Below, in pieces: positions 1 through 6,892 of a stretch of 64,000 bases of DNA. The stretch lies in assembly GCA_003132145.1 (NCBI GenBank), contig PKWU01000076.1, positions 1-64,000 of the forward strand, given 5' to 3'. The first letter of the stretch is position 1. Each line of letters starts with the position of its first letter. The translations under genes were made by a program, and so were the position numbers. Below the pieces are notes generated by a model. That model searched no databases. It was not told where the DNA came from and worked only from the letters and a program-made list of their open reading frames with translations. This stretch comes from Granulicella sp. (GTDB taxonomy: Bacteria > Acidobacteriota > Terriglobia > Terriglobales > Acidobacteriaceae).

Positions 1-143
1 GCCGTCGGGTGTGGCGGCCTCTCTCAATTGCGCGATGGGTGCCATGTAAACTGTTTGTTTTCTTATCAATGATCCTTAACCCCTTGCAGAGGACTACTTT
101 GCAGGGATATTCCTGCATCTATAGGAATCTGGCTACTTTAGCT

Positions 144-159
144 GGGGGGGGGGGGGGGG
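144..159. repeat. G16 homopolymer
   Basis: Sixteen consecutive G residues lie about 60 bp downstream of the anti-sigma stop codon, in DNA with no convincing gene (1-220). Such a tract is hypermutable and error-prone in sequencing, so its exact length is uncertain. A purine-rich AGAAGAAAAAA stretch and an ATG follow it, but the frame opened there is the antisense shadow of the anti-sigma gene. Confidence 0.85.
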
Positions 160-220
160 AGAAGAAAAAATGAATAGAAGGCGAAATAATGGCAACTCGA
201 CCACGATTGACCTGAGCCGT

Positions 221-937
221 CTAGCCGTGGACGGAGATTCCGGAGAAGGTCAGCACCACGCGACCGCGCACCGCAACGCCGAAGGCGCTGGCCGGCTGGA
301 AGACGCTGCCCAGCAGTTGGTTGGCGACCTGGGCGCGCGTGGCCTCGTCGCGTGGCCCGCTGACGATGCTGTAGTCGTAGACCCGCCCGGAGTTGTCGAC
401 CGAGGCCTCCACGATGAGGGTGCTGTCGCTATCGGTGTCGAAGGCCCCAGGCGAGGCGGTGGAGTAGAGGAAGTGCGGCGTGGTGAGGGCGCCCAGCGGC
501 TCGTCGTTGGCCAGCACCTGCCGCGGCGCGGCAACCATGCCCAGCATCAGCGCGACCCCGCCCACCAGAGCCACCGAGCCAACCAGCCCGCCGGTGATCT
601 GAAGCAGCATGGGCTGGACGGCGTTCTCCCACGCCAGCGAGAGCCGGTCGCGCAGCCGGGAACTGCGGCGCGCCAGTTCGTGCGAGATGGCCACGCGCAG
701 GCGCAGGGCGAGATCGGCGGGCGCACGCGCCGGGCCGAGCGCGGAGACGGCTACCTGAGTGGCGCGCCAGGCGGCAAGCTCGCGCGCGCAGGACTCGCAA
801 CCGGTGGTTCGGACGCCGCTGTCGTCTTCAAAGCCCTCGATGTGGTGCGCGATCTGCTGCATCCGCAGGCCGCTGATGGCGCCGTCGAGATAGTCGGAGT
901 AGGAAGCTCGAATTGCTCTGCATGGAAGAGACTTCAT
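221..937 (-). CDS. Membrane anti-sigma factor with TonB-C-like periplasmic domain
   Basis: The 238-residue protein is the likely anti-sigma factor for the ECF sigma gene just upstream. The N-terminal cytoplasmic part has H31/H32 and C47-x2-C50, resembling the zinc-binding HxxxCxxC motif of anti-sigma domains but with about 15 extra residues between His and the first Cys. A single transmembrane segment covers about 111-135. The periplasmic tail (about 173-233) has the pattern VDNSGRVYDYSIVSGP followed by a FQPA-type segment and VRGRVVLTF, which resembles the TonB C-terminal fold; this match is inferred by eye. The start is the ATG whose first base overlaps the sigma-factor stop (ATGA), implying translational coupling. 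A longer open frame upstream lies inside the sigma gene and is not used. Confidence 0.85.
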   Translation of the reverse strand: MKSLPCRAIRASYSDYLDGAISGLRMQQIAHHIEGFEDDSGVRTTGCESCARELAAWRATQVAVSALGPARAPADLALRLRVAISHELARRSSRLRDRLSLAWENAVQPMLLQITGGLVGSVALVGGVALMLGMVAAPRQVLANDEPLGALTTPHFLYSTASPGAFDTDSDSTLIVEASVDNSGRVYDYSIVSGPRDEATRAQVANQLLGSVFQPASAFGVAVRGRVVLTFSGISVHG

Positions 938-1677
938 CGCGATACCTCCAGTTCGGAGTCCAGAACGGAATCGGGAAGGGAACTCAGCCGCTTCTCCGGT
1001 GGTGCGTGGTGCGAAGCACGGTGAGAGATGGCGGCGTCTGCGGCGGGGAGGAGCACGGCGCGCAGTGCGGCGCGACCGCGCATCAGCCGGGATTTGACGG
1101 TGCCCAGGTTGACGTGGAGCAGGTCGGCGATCTCCTCGTAGGCAAGGCCTTCGATCTCGCGCAGCACAACGACGGCGCGGAATGCCGTCGGCACCTGGCG
1201 GAGAGCGGATTCGACGCGCTCGCGGTTCTCCTGCTGCGCGGCCTGGTCGAAGGGCGACGGGCCGGAGTCGGCCAGCGTGGAGATGAACGTGTGCTCGTCG
1301 GCGGCATCCGTAGCGCAGCGCGAAGTACAAGGCGCGTCGAGGTCGATCTCGCGGTGCTTGTGGCGCGACCACCAGCGGCGCCGGTTGGAGGCCTCGCGCA
1401 GTGCGATGCGGTAGAGCCAGGTCCTCAGCGTGGATTCGCCGTGGAAGCCGCCGATGCTGCGGAAGACCTTGAGGAAGACATCCTGGGTGATGTCGGCGGC
1501 GTCGCAGGGATCCTGCAGGCTGCGCGCGATCAGCGAGTAGAGAGGCTGGTGGTAGCGGTCGATCAACTGGGCGAAGGCCTGCTCGGAGCCGCTCTGAAGC
1601 TCGGCCACAAAGGCGGCTTCTTCGCTCGGGAGGGCAATCGAGATCGCCAGATCATCCATTGTTGCGCCCGCCTGCAT
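934..1677 (-). CDS. ECF RNA polymerase sigma factor (RpoE-like)
   Basis: This 247-residue sigma-70 family protein has region 2 at about 37-105 (FAQLIDRYHQPLYSLI, then DITQDVFLKVFRSI and TWLYRIALREASNRRR). Region 4 lies at about 165-220, with LREIEGLAYEEIADLL and the helix-turn-helix VNLGTVKSRLMRGR. It would direct RNA polymerase to a small regulon under control of the adjacent anti-sigma factor, whose gene overlaps by 4 bp. An alternative start is the ATG at codon 7 (position 1659). No clear ECF-type autoregulatory promoter was recognised in the 288 bp up to the tRNA-Ala gene. The regulon and inducing signal cannot be read from the sequence. Confidence 0.93.
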   Translation of the reverse strand: MQAGATMDDLAISIALPSEEAAFVAELQSGSEQAFAQLIDRYHQPLYSLIARSLQDPCDAADITQDVFLKVFRSIGGFHGESTLRTWLYRIALREASNRRRWWSRHKHREIDLDAPCTSRCATDAADEHTFISTLADSGPSPFDQAAQQENRERVESALRQVPTAFRAVVVLREIEGLAYEEIADLLHVNLGTVKSRLMRGRAALRAVLLPAADAAISHRASHHAPPEKRLSSLPDSVLDSELEVSR

Positions 1678-1965
1678 CTCCGGGTACCTCTACCTTACGA
1701 CTTCGGTGAAACGGCTGTAAACCTGCGCGGGCTGCGCCGGACGCTTTGCAAAACGCGGCGAAGCCTGTCGCAAACAAACTGGAGCGGCAAGCGGAAGTGC
1801 GCCGCCGGCGGCCGAGTGCTCGCTCACTCTACTGATTTAGACACCGCAGGACAGGCAATTAGTTCCCGCCGATGCACAAATAGGTGCGCGCGGATGCCGG
1901 AGATTCGAGGGAAGTTTGACTCAACGGGCCGCAACCATGAGAATAGGGAATGTCCTTCCGAGAGT

Positions 1966-2041
1966 GGGCCTGTGGCGCAGCTGGGAGCGCGCTTCCATGG
2001 CATGGAAGAGGTCACCGGTTCGATCCCGGTCAGGTCCACCA
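1966..2041 (+). tRNA. tRNA-Ala (anticodon GGC), CCA encoded
   Basis: A full cloverleaf can be folded. The acceptor GGGCCTG pairs with CAGGTCC with one G-U pair, the D stem is GCGC/GCGC, the anticodon stem is CTTCC/GGAAG with loop ATGGCAT, and the T arm is ACCGG-TTCGATC-CCGGT. The anticodon GGC reads GCC codons. The discriminator is A2038 and the CCA end is encoded at 2039-2041. Insertion-sequence debris begins about 30 bp downstream. Confidence 0.96.
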
Positions 2042-2072
2042 ACAACCCATTATAAATCAAATACTTGTGCTG

Positions 2073-2275
2073 CTAAAAACCGTGTGGTAATCGGTCATAT
2101 AGGTGCTGAAGCTTCTTCTTGCCCGCCGGCAGCATCATCTGAACCACCATTGCGTTCGCGTCTCGCTTCTGCTGCGACACCGCCGGCGTGTAGATGGGGA
2201 TGTTCAGCTCTACGATGACCGAGTGGTGGACCAGCCGGTCGATGGCCGCCGCCGTGGTCATCGGGTCCTTGAAGA
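2073..2275 (-). pseudogene. istB: IS21 helper ATPase IstB, C-terminal fragment
   Basis: The frame reads FKDPMTTAAAIDRLVHHS followed by VIVELN, the C-terminal motif of IstB-type AAA+ helpers of IS21 elements. The Walker A and B region is absent. The fragment is in a different frame from the IstA part and joins it at about 2276, which marks an internal deletion. Confidence 0.75.
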
Positions 2276-3297
2276 TACGCGTTGCGGTCCACATAGATCA
2301 GGCTGCCAGAGTCCACCTTCACCCGCTCGCGCCGGGACGACTCCATGCGCCGCTCCGGCAGCTCCTTCATCACCGCCAGCTCTTCGGCCAGCCGCTGCCT
2401 GCGCCCGACGTTCAACCGCTCGAACATCGCTTCGAGAAAATGCCGGTACTCGTCCACGCTGGCGAAGTCCACGCTGCCGCGCAGCATCAACTCCTGCGCC
2501 ACAGCCCGCTTGAAGCGATGATGCCGCTGCTCCACATCACCGTTCTCGTTGCCATGATTGGCCTGCGTCTTCTCGCCCTCCAACCCGTAGAAACGCATCA
2601 GGCCCTGGTAGCGTTCCGTGAACTCAGCCGGATCGCTCATGTTGTTGACCGCCGTCGAAAGCCGGTCGGTCCGGTGCCGCTCAGGCACTTTGCCCAGTCG
2701 CCACAACGCGTTCTGCAACCCTTCGCTCAGGCTCTCGAAGCTCTCCGAATAACACACCGTTCCAGCTTCCCAGTTCGAGTACGTCAGCACGAAGTGATAG
2801 ATCAGGTGCACAAAGCTCTGCCCCTGGATGGTCACCCCAAGCTCTTCCATGTGCGTGAAGTCCGACGCTCCCAACCGCCCCGCTGGATGTTGCTGCGCGA
2901 AGAACACCTCCCGAGCCGGATCTTCGGTCGCTCGCCAACCCTTCACCCGCCGCTGTAGTGTGCGCAACTGCCCGTCCTGGAAGCGGCCGGGGTTCTGCCG
3001 CTGCAAGTACTCGAACACCGTCTTGGCCTCAAGTCCGGCGTTCCCTCGCAGCAACTCAAATACCTCTCCCCATACCTCAACGAACGGGTCTGGCCGTGTC
3101 CGCCAACGCGCCAACGCCGGCAACTCACTCGGCAACCGCCCCAACAGACGATACTTCCGCGCCATCTTCGCATCCATCCCCGCCTTCGCCGCCGCTATCG
3201 CTTGACCCTTCTCCGTATTTATCAACACAAACAACCTCCGTACCTGCCTGTCTGTGACCAATCCGTCTCCCCTCAAATCAGGAATTCGCCTGGTCAA
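2276..3297 (-). pseudogene. istA: IS21-family transposase IstA, C-terminally truncated
   Basis: The frame encodes an IstA-type integrase: an N-terminal region with ARKYRLLG, a central catalytic region with ASDFTHMEELGVTIQG, and the run QANHGNENGDVEQRHHRFKRA, typical of IS21 transposases. Recognisable IstA sequence ends at SGSLIYVDRNAY near 2280. The same reading frame then runs on through istB DNA out of frame to a stop at 2095, so the last stretch is meaningless. The start at 3297 is the first ATG; a start further inside is possible. Loss of the C-terminus makes it non-functional. Confidence 0.8.
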
Positions 3298-3360
3298 ATT
3301 GTCGTCGCCGGTCGGGAATTTTGTTTGTCGTCGCTCGGGAGGTCTAATTGTCGCCCATCA
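3295..3360. repeat. Triplicated terminal repeats of the IS21 remnant
   Basis: Three related blocks occur in direct orientation: AAATTGTCGTCGCCGGTCGG, GTTTGTCGTCGCTCGGGA and TAATTGTCGCCC. IS21-family ends typically carry several transposase-binding repeats of this sort. They separate the istA remnant from the IS1595 fragment. Confidence 0.6.
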
Positions 3361-3364
3361 AACG

Positions 3365-3738
3365 GTTTTATTCGGCAGGCCGTTGCACCGGGCAGCACGG
3401 TCCGAACCGATGGCTGGCCCGCCTATCTGGGGCTGCTCGGATACGTCCATGATCGCCAGGTGCGGAGCCATCAACCGGAGGAGGAACACCTGCTTCCTCG
3501 CGCGCATCGCGTGATCTCTCTACTGAAACGATGGCTGCTGGGAACGCACCAAGGCGCTGTGAGCCCCGAGCATCTGGACGATTACTTGGACGAGTTCACG
3601 TTCCGATTCAACTGCCGCACCTCGAAATTTCGCGGCAAACTGTTCTATCGACTGGCTCAACAGGCCGTGCAGACAGACCCCGTCCCCTTCGCCACCTTGG
3701 TCAAACCACAACCGGTTGTACAAGGTGGCGTCAAGTAA
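3365..3738 (+). pseudogene. IS1595-family transposase, C-terminal fragment
   Basis: The last 120 or so residues match the C-terminal half of ISXO2-like DDE transposases: GSTVRTDGWPAYLGL, then LLPRAHRVISLLKRWLLGTH, HLDDYLDEFTFRFNCRTS and GKLFYRLAQQAV. The N-terminal half is missing, apparently removed when the IS21 element inserted or decayed here. The open frame extends upstream to 3202, but that part lies in IS21 DNA and is not homologous. Confidence 0.82.
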
Positions 3739-3803
3739 ATATCCCTATCAAAGAAAAACAATGGGTGTTGCAGGATGTCTTTGGGTGTTCTGGAATAGGG
3801 GAG

Positions 3804-3891
3804 TGGCGGAGAGACAGGGATTCGAACCCTGGATACCTTGCGGTATACACGCTTTCCAAGCGTGCGCCTTAAGCCACTCGGCCATCTCTCC
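3804..3891 (-). tRNA. tRNA-Ser (anticodon GGA), CCA encoded
   Basis: This class II tRNA has acceptor GGAGAGA/TCTCTCC and anticodon stem-loop ACGC-TTGGAAA-GCGT with anticodon GGA (reads UCC). The long variable arm is GTATACC-GCAA-GGTATC and the T arm CAGGGTTCGAATCCCTG. The discriminator is G and CCA is encoded. With tRNA-Ala(GGC) it brackets the IS debris. Confidence 0.96.
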
Positions 3892-4039
3892 GCGGTCGGC
3901 GAACCTCTATGAATCTACCACACAGAGGCCTGAGTCCAGGATGAGGCTGAAAAGGGAGAGCCTCAAAGTGAGAGGTTCAAGGGGTGAGGTTCAAGTTAGT
4001 TGTTCACAGCATATGGCTCTGTTCCTCCGGCTTGGCTGT

Positions 4040-4059
4040 GTTAGACAATGTCTGATAAC
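4040..4059. promoter_or_regulatory. Inverted repeat, possible operator
   Basis: GTTAGACA-A-TGTC-TGA-TAAC is a dyad built from GTTA/TAAC and GACA/TGTC, followed by AT-rich promoter-like DNA (TATTATGTATAGTT). It lies just ahead of a decayed open frame at 4111. The rest of the 394-bp gap after tRNA-Ser holds only short GAGGTTCAAG direct repeats near 3980. Confidence 0.35.
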
Positions 4060-4110
4060 GGATATTATGTATAGTTAGGCCAGACAAGCCAATGAGGGTA
4101 CTATGTTCCC

Positions 4111-4185
4111 ATGATAATGCCCTCTCGCCATGCCCTGGTGCTGAGCCACGTCGCGTTTGAGAACCTCGGTTCCCTCGAAGCTCCG
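4111..4185 (+). pseudogene. Possible N-terminal remnant of a glutamine amidotransferase-like gene
   Basis: The first codons read RHALVLSHVAFENLGSLEAPL, resembling the start of class I glutamine amidotransferase-like proteins. Similarity fades after about 25 codons, and the downstream DNA is the end of the convergent membrane-protein gene. It is most likely a 5' stub left by a deletion. The match is short and made by eye, so the assignment is tentative. Confidence 0.3.
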
Positions 4186-4285
4186 CTTAAGCTGCCGGTA
4201 GCTCGATCGCCCTCAGTTGATGCTGTTTCGCTTGGGCTGCATATTCCTCACTTGCTGCTGGCAGGTCACGCCTCACCTGCCTTCT

Positions 4286-5773
4286 TCAGGGGTGCTGAGG
4301 ATGCAAGTCGAAGATCATCGTCTGGACTCCCGCAAACGACCAACGCGCCACAGGGGCTTCGCAAAAGTCTGCTTCTAGATGAGAAGAATGCGGTCCAGCC
4401 TGAGCCGGCTCTTTTGCATTGAAACAGCCTGTGAAGGGCTTCTTCGCTGAACCGACATAATAGCGGACGTTGTATCGTTTTAGGACCTCCCGCAGGGGGA
4501 GTTGTTTCCTGATCAGCTCTAGATATGGGGCATCCATCATCAGGCCTTCGGTCTGGATGACGGGCTCGTCCAGAAGATAGCCAACGGCACCACTTCTATC
4601 TCCCATCGCATAGGTGCCCGGATGCGTTAACGAGAACTGTTGAATTTCCCGGGCTGCTGCGACAATCTCGGGCTGCTGTTGGGGCAACTGCACTGTGTGA
4701 ATATCAACGATGGCGACTAGTACGAGCACACCGAGCATCCAAGGAGATTCGGTGAGCCGCTTGAGCCAGGGAGCGCGGAGGAGAAGCACCAAGGCAACGA
4801 CCAGAGCGGGGCGAAGCATATAAAAATACCAGCCCCACAATTGCCAATCGCTGAGCCATGACAGAATCGCGAGGTACACGAAGGCAAATAAAAGCGTCGC
4901 TGGATAAACGGCACGTTCTGACGGGCGCAGGACCTTCCAAAGCCAAGGTAGCGCAGCAATCGCGACGAGTATCGGCACCACGTTGAGCAACTGCAGGGGG
5001 GACTTGCTGAACAGGCTGCTCCATGCCGGTGAAGTAAATCCATGATCCAATCTCAACTGCTTTGCCATCCCTGAAACCGGCAACCATATCCCAAATATGA
5101 ACCTGTTGAAGAGAAAGTACGCTGCGAGCGGCGAGACACCGAGTCCGACTCCAATGAGCAGTCTCAAACGTATCTTCGCGCGCAAAGCCGGCTGCAATAC
5201 GATTCCGAATGCGATGAGCGTTGCAAAGATCACCGTGTCCAGCCGGGAGAGCACCATTAGCGTTGTGATCAGGCCGATAGCGACTCCGTAGATCCAGTCT
5301 TTATCCCCGCCTGATGACCACGTCTCTTGTTGCAGCAAAAGGATAAGGCCCAACATTGCTGGAACGGTGAATATTACTTCCATGCCATAGTTGAATACGT
5401 GCATCGCATAGATGGCCGTGTAAACAGCCAGTGACGCAGCAACCACCGATTCGACATTGACCTTCTTCAGCAGGCTATTGGCCAAAAAATAGCTAGCCAT
5501 GGTCGCCAGCCAGATCGATGCTCCCAGGAAGATCGGAACGAATCGAATGCCATGGCCAATACGAATCATGCCCGCAAGGGCCCACATCCATAACGGGTGG
5601 TAACCATTGGTCGGCACGATGCCGTTGAAGGTCGAACCGTTGCCCGACGCGACATTGGAAGCGACTTTCAGGTAGTAGAAGAAATCGTCTTGTACAAAGT
5701 TCATCCAATCGACATGATGACGAAATGGCGTAGTGACTGCAATCGCGGTCGCGACAGCAAGCGCGCCAGGCAA
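4286..5773 (-). CDS. Polytopic membrane protein, glycosyltransferase-like (GT-C type)
   Basis: This 495-residue inner-membrane protein has about 10-11 hydrophobic segments and a soluble C-terminal part. Near the N-terminus WMNFVQDDFFYYLKVASN and PTNGYHPLWM resemble the first periplasmic loop of GT-C glycosyltransferases, where an acidic pair binds the lipid-phosphate sugar donor. The C-terminal domain (about 380-495) contains GTYAMGDRSGAVGYLLD. The only usable start in the open frame is a TTG at 5773; no ATG or GTG lies between it and the preceding stop. Donor and acceptor are unknown. It is transcribed alone, away from tRNA-Ser. Confidence 0.7.
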   Translation of the reverse strand: MPGALAVATAIAVTTPFRHHVDWMNFVQDDFFYYLKVASNVASGNGSTFNGIVPTNGYHPLWMWALAGMIRIGHGIRFVPIFLGASIWLATMASYFLANSLLKKVNVESVVAASLAVYTAIYAMHVFNYGMEVIFTVPAMLGLILLLQQETWSSGGDKDWIYGVAIGLITTLMVLSRLDTVIFATLIAFGIVLQPALRAKIRLRLLIGVGLGVSPLAAYFLFNRFIFGIWLPVSGMAKQLRLDHGFTSPAWSSLFSKSPLQLLNVVPILVAIAALPWLWKVLRPSERAVYPATLLFAFVYLAILSWLSDWQLWGWYFYMLRPALVVALVLLLRAPWLKRLTESPWMLGVLVLVAIVDIHTVQLPQQQPEIVAAAREIQQFSLTHPGTYAMGDRSGAVGYLLDEPVIQTEGLMMDAPYLELIRKQLPLREVLKRYNVRYYVGSAKKPFTGCFNAKEPAQAGPHSSHLEADFCEAPVARWSFAGVQTMIFDLHPQHP

Positions 5774-5993
5774 TCCTGCCGATAAGAACCGGCGGATCAG
5801 AACTGCTCTACTTGGTCCAGCTTTGTCGATTTTCTCAGCCCTAATGGTCAGATTCTGAAGTCATTCTACTGGACTAAACACTCTCGTCAACCTGGAGCGG
5901 GTTCTGGAGGCTGTGGCTGGACTCCGTCTTGTAGCGGCCAATCTTCGCTGCGCGACTTCCCTTTCGGATCTATGCGCGAGTTCCCTTCCGAAT

Positions 5994-6209
5994 CTAGCCG
6001 CCGCCGACGAAGTGGACGACCTCCAGGCGATCGCCCGTGGCGATGGGGGTGTCGACCCAGCGGGCGCGCTGGACGATCTGGCCGTTGTGCTCGACGGCGA
6101 TGCGGTCTCCCTTCAGGTCCATCGCGGCGACGACCTGGGCGAGGGTGACTGGCGGGGTCAGGTTGTCGAAGCTGCGGTTCTGCCCGTTGATGGCAAGGGT
6201 GAAGGACAT
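5994..6209 (-). CDS. thiS: Sulfur carrier protein ThiS
   Basis: The 71-residue ubiquitin-like protein ends in VHFVGGG. The terminal Gly-Gly is adenylated and thiocarboxylated to donate sulfur for the thiazole ring of thiamine. ITVNG-type N-terminus (FTLAINGQ), IAVEHNGQIV and GDRLEVVHFVGGG are family features, and the length is normal. A good ribosome site, AGGAGATC, precedes the ATG. Its partner thiG lies 24 kb away (30406-31176), not adjacent as is usual. Two 15-bp direct repeats lie 55-90 bp upstream. Confidence 0.92.
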   Translation of the reverse strand: MSFTLAINGQNRSFDNLTPPVTLAQVVAAMDLKGDRIAVEHNGQIVQRARWVDTPIATGDRLEVVHFVGGG

Positions 6210-6264
6210 GATCTCCTAGCTTAGAGCATTTGCCGAGGAAGTGGAATTCTGCCGATGCCCCGCA

Positions 6265-6297
6265 CATGGCATCTCATGAGTCCATGGCATCTCATGA
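6265..6297. repeat. Two 15-bp direct repeats upstream of thiS
   Basis: CATGGCATCTCATGA occurs at 6265-6279 and 6283-6297, period 18 bp, between thiS and the start of the non-coding region. Each unit contains the palindromes CCATGG (partly) and TCATGA. It could be a regulatory repeat in the thiS leader; nothing resembling a TPP riboswitch was found here. Confidence 0.5.
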
Positions 6298-6309
6298 ATG
6301 GTTAATCAG

Positions 6310-6860
6310 TATCTACACACCGACTGCATGTACCCCCCCGTGCTAATAGCGTAAAGTATTCAAAACATGCTCGTTAAGCACGCGCTTAGCGCGTGAGACG
6401 TATTAAAGGCTAAGACCCGGCTAGTTGAGGTTGCTTCGGTCATGCGGTTTTTCCTCTTGTGTGCGAAAAAGTCTGAAAGTCTTCAAAAAAGGCATGTTAA
6501 GTCTGGACTTGGTCTGGATTGGGTCTGGACTAAGTCTGGACTTGGTTGAGACGGTTGAGTGTTATGTTAAATGCGAAGGCCCGGCGGTTGGCCGGGTCTG
6601 TTTGGTTTTGCTTACTGATTTGATTATACGCCGTGGAGGGAAACTATTATGCCAACTATTTTTCCTGTGGAAGTTGTTGGCGAGGCTAGAGTTAGGGGAT
6701 TGTTGGGCACGGTGAGGGCTTGACATGCGATTTTGCTGGGGTTTTTGAGGTATTTTTTTCCGTGGCGAGACAAGGACGCGATGAATTGGATCTCCAGCGG
6801 AGAGATTGTGCCGCCGCCGAAACCCACGTCTCAGAATCGAGACGTGGGGCACACGCCTTG
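6310..6860. other. Non-coding interval with hairpins and short tandem repeats
   Basis: No gene was recognised between thiS and the glycosyltransferase at 6893. The interval holds a C7 run (6334-6340) and a perfect hairpin CACGCGC-TTA-GCGCGTG (6379-6395). An array of TCTGGACT-like units at about 6498-6550 includes TAAGTCTGGACTTGG twice. A terminator-like hairpin lies at 6580-6596, and a 9-bp stem CCCACGTCT/AGACGTGGG lies at about 6823-6849. Open frames here lack ribosome sites and any family resemblance. Confidence 0.5.
6580..6608 (+). terminator. Rho-independent-like terminator
   Basis: The hairpin CCCGGC-GGTTG-GCCGGG is followed by TCTGTTTGGTTTT. It reads as a + strand terminator though no + strand gene precedes it, which leaves room for an unrecognised small transcript in 6400-6580. 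Confidence 0.45.
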
Positions 6861-6892
6861 GTCGCTCATTTCAGATCTGGGCCATCCGCCTC

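Larger units (their letters stand above)
2073..3360 (-). mobile_element. Degenerate, internally deleted IS21-family element
   Basis: A truncated istA is joined to the last 70 or so codons of istB. Three copies of a TTGTCG-type repeat lie at the upstream end, as is usual for IS21 termini. The segment between the IstA C-terminal part and the IstB N-terminal part, roughly 1 kb in intact elements, is missing, so the element cannot move by itself. It lies 30 bp from tRNA-Ala and abuts an IS1595 remnant. Confidence 0.8.

Noticed and set aside
170-1024. Plus-strand frame starting just after the G16 tract
   Set aside because: Although a purine-rich stretch precedes the ATG, the frame is the complement of the anti-sigma gene and has no domain.
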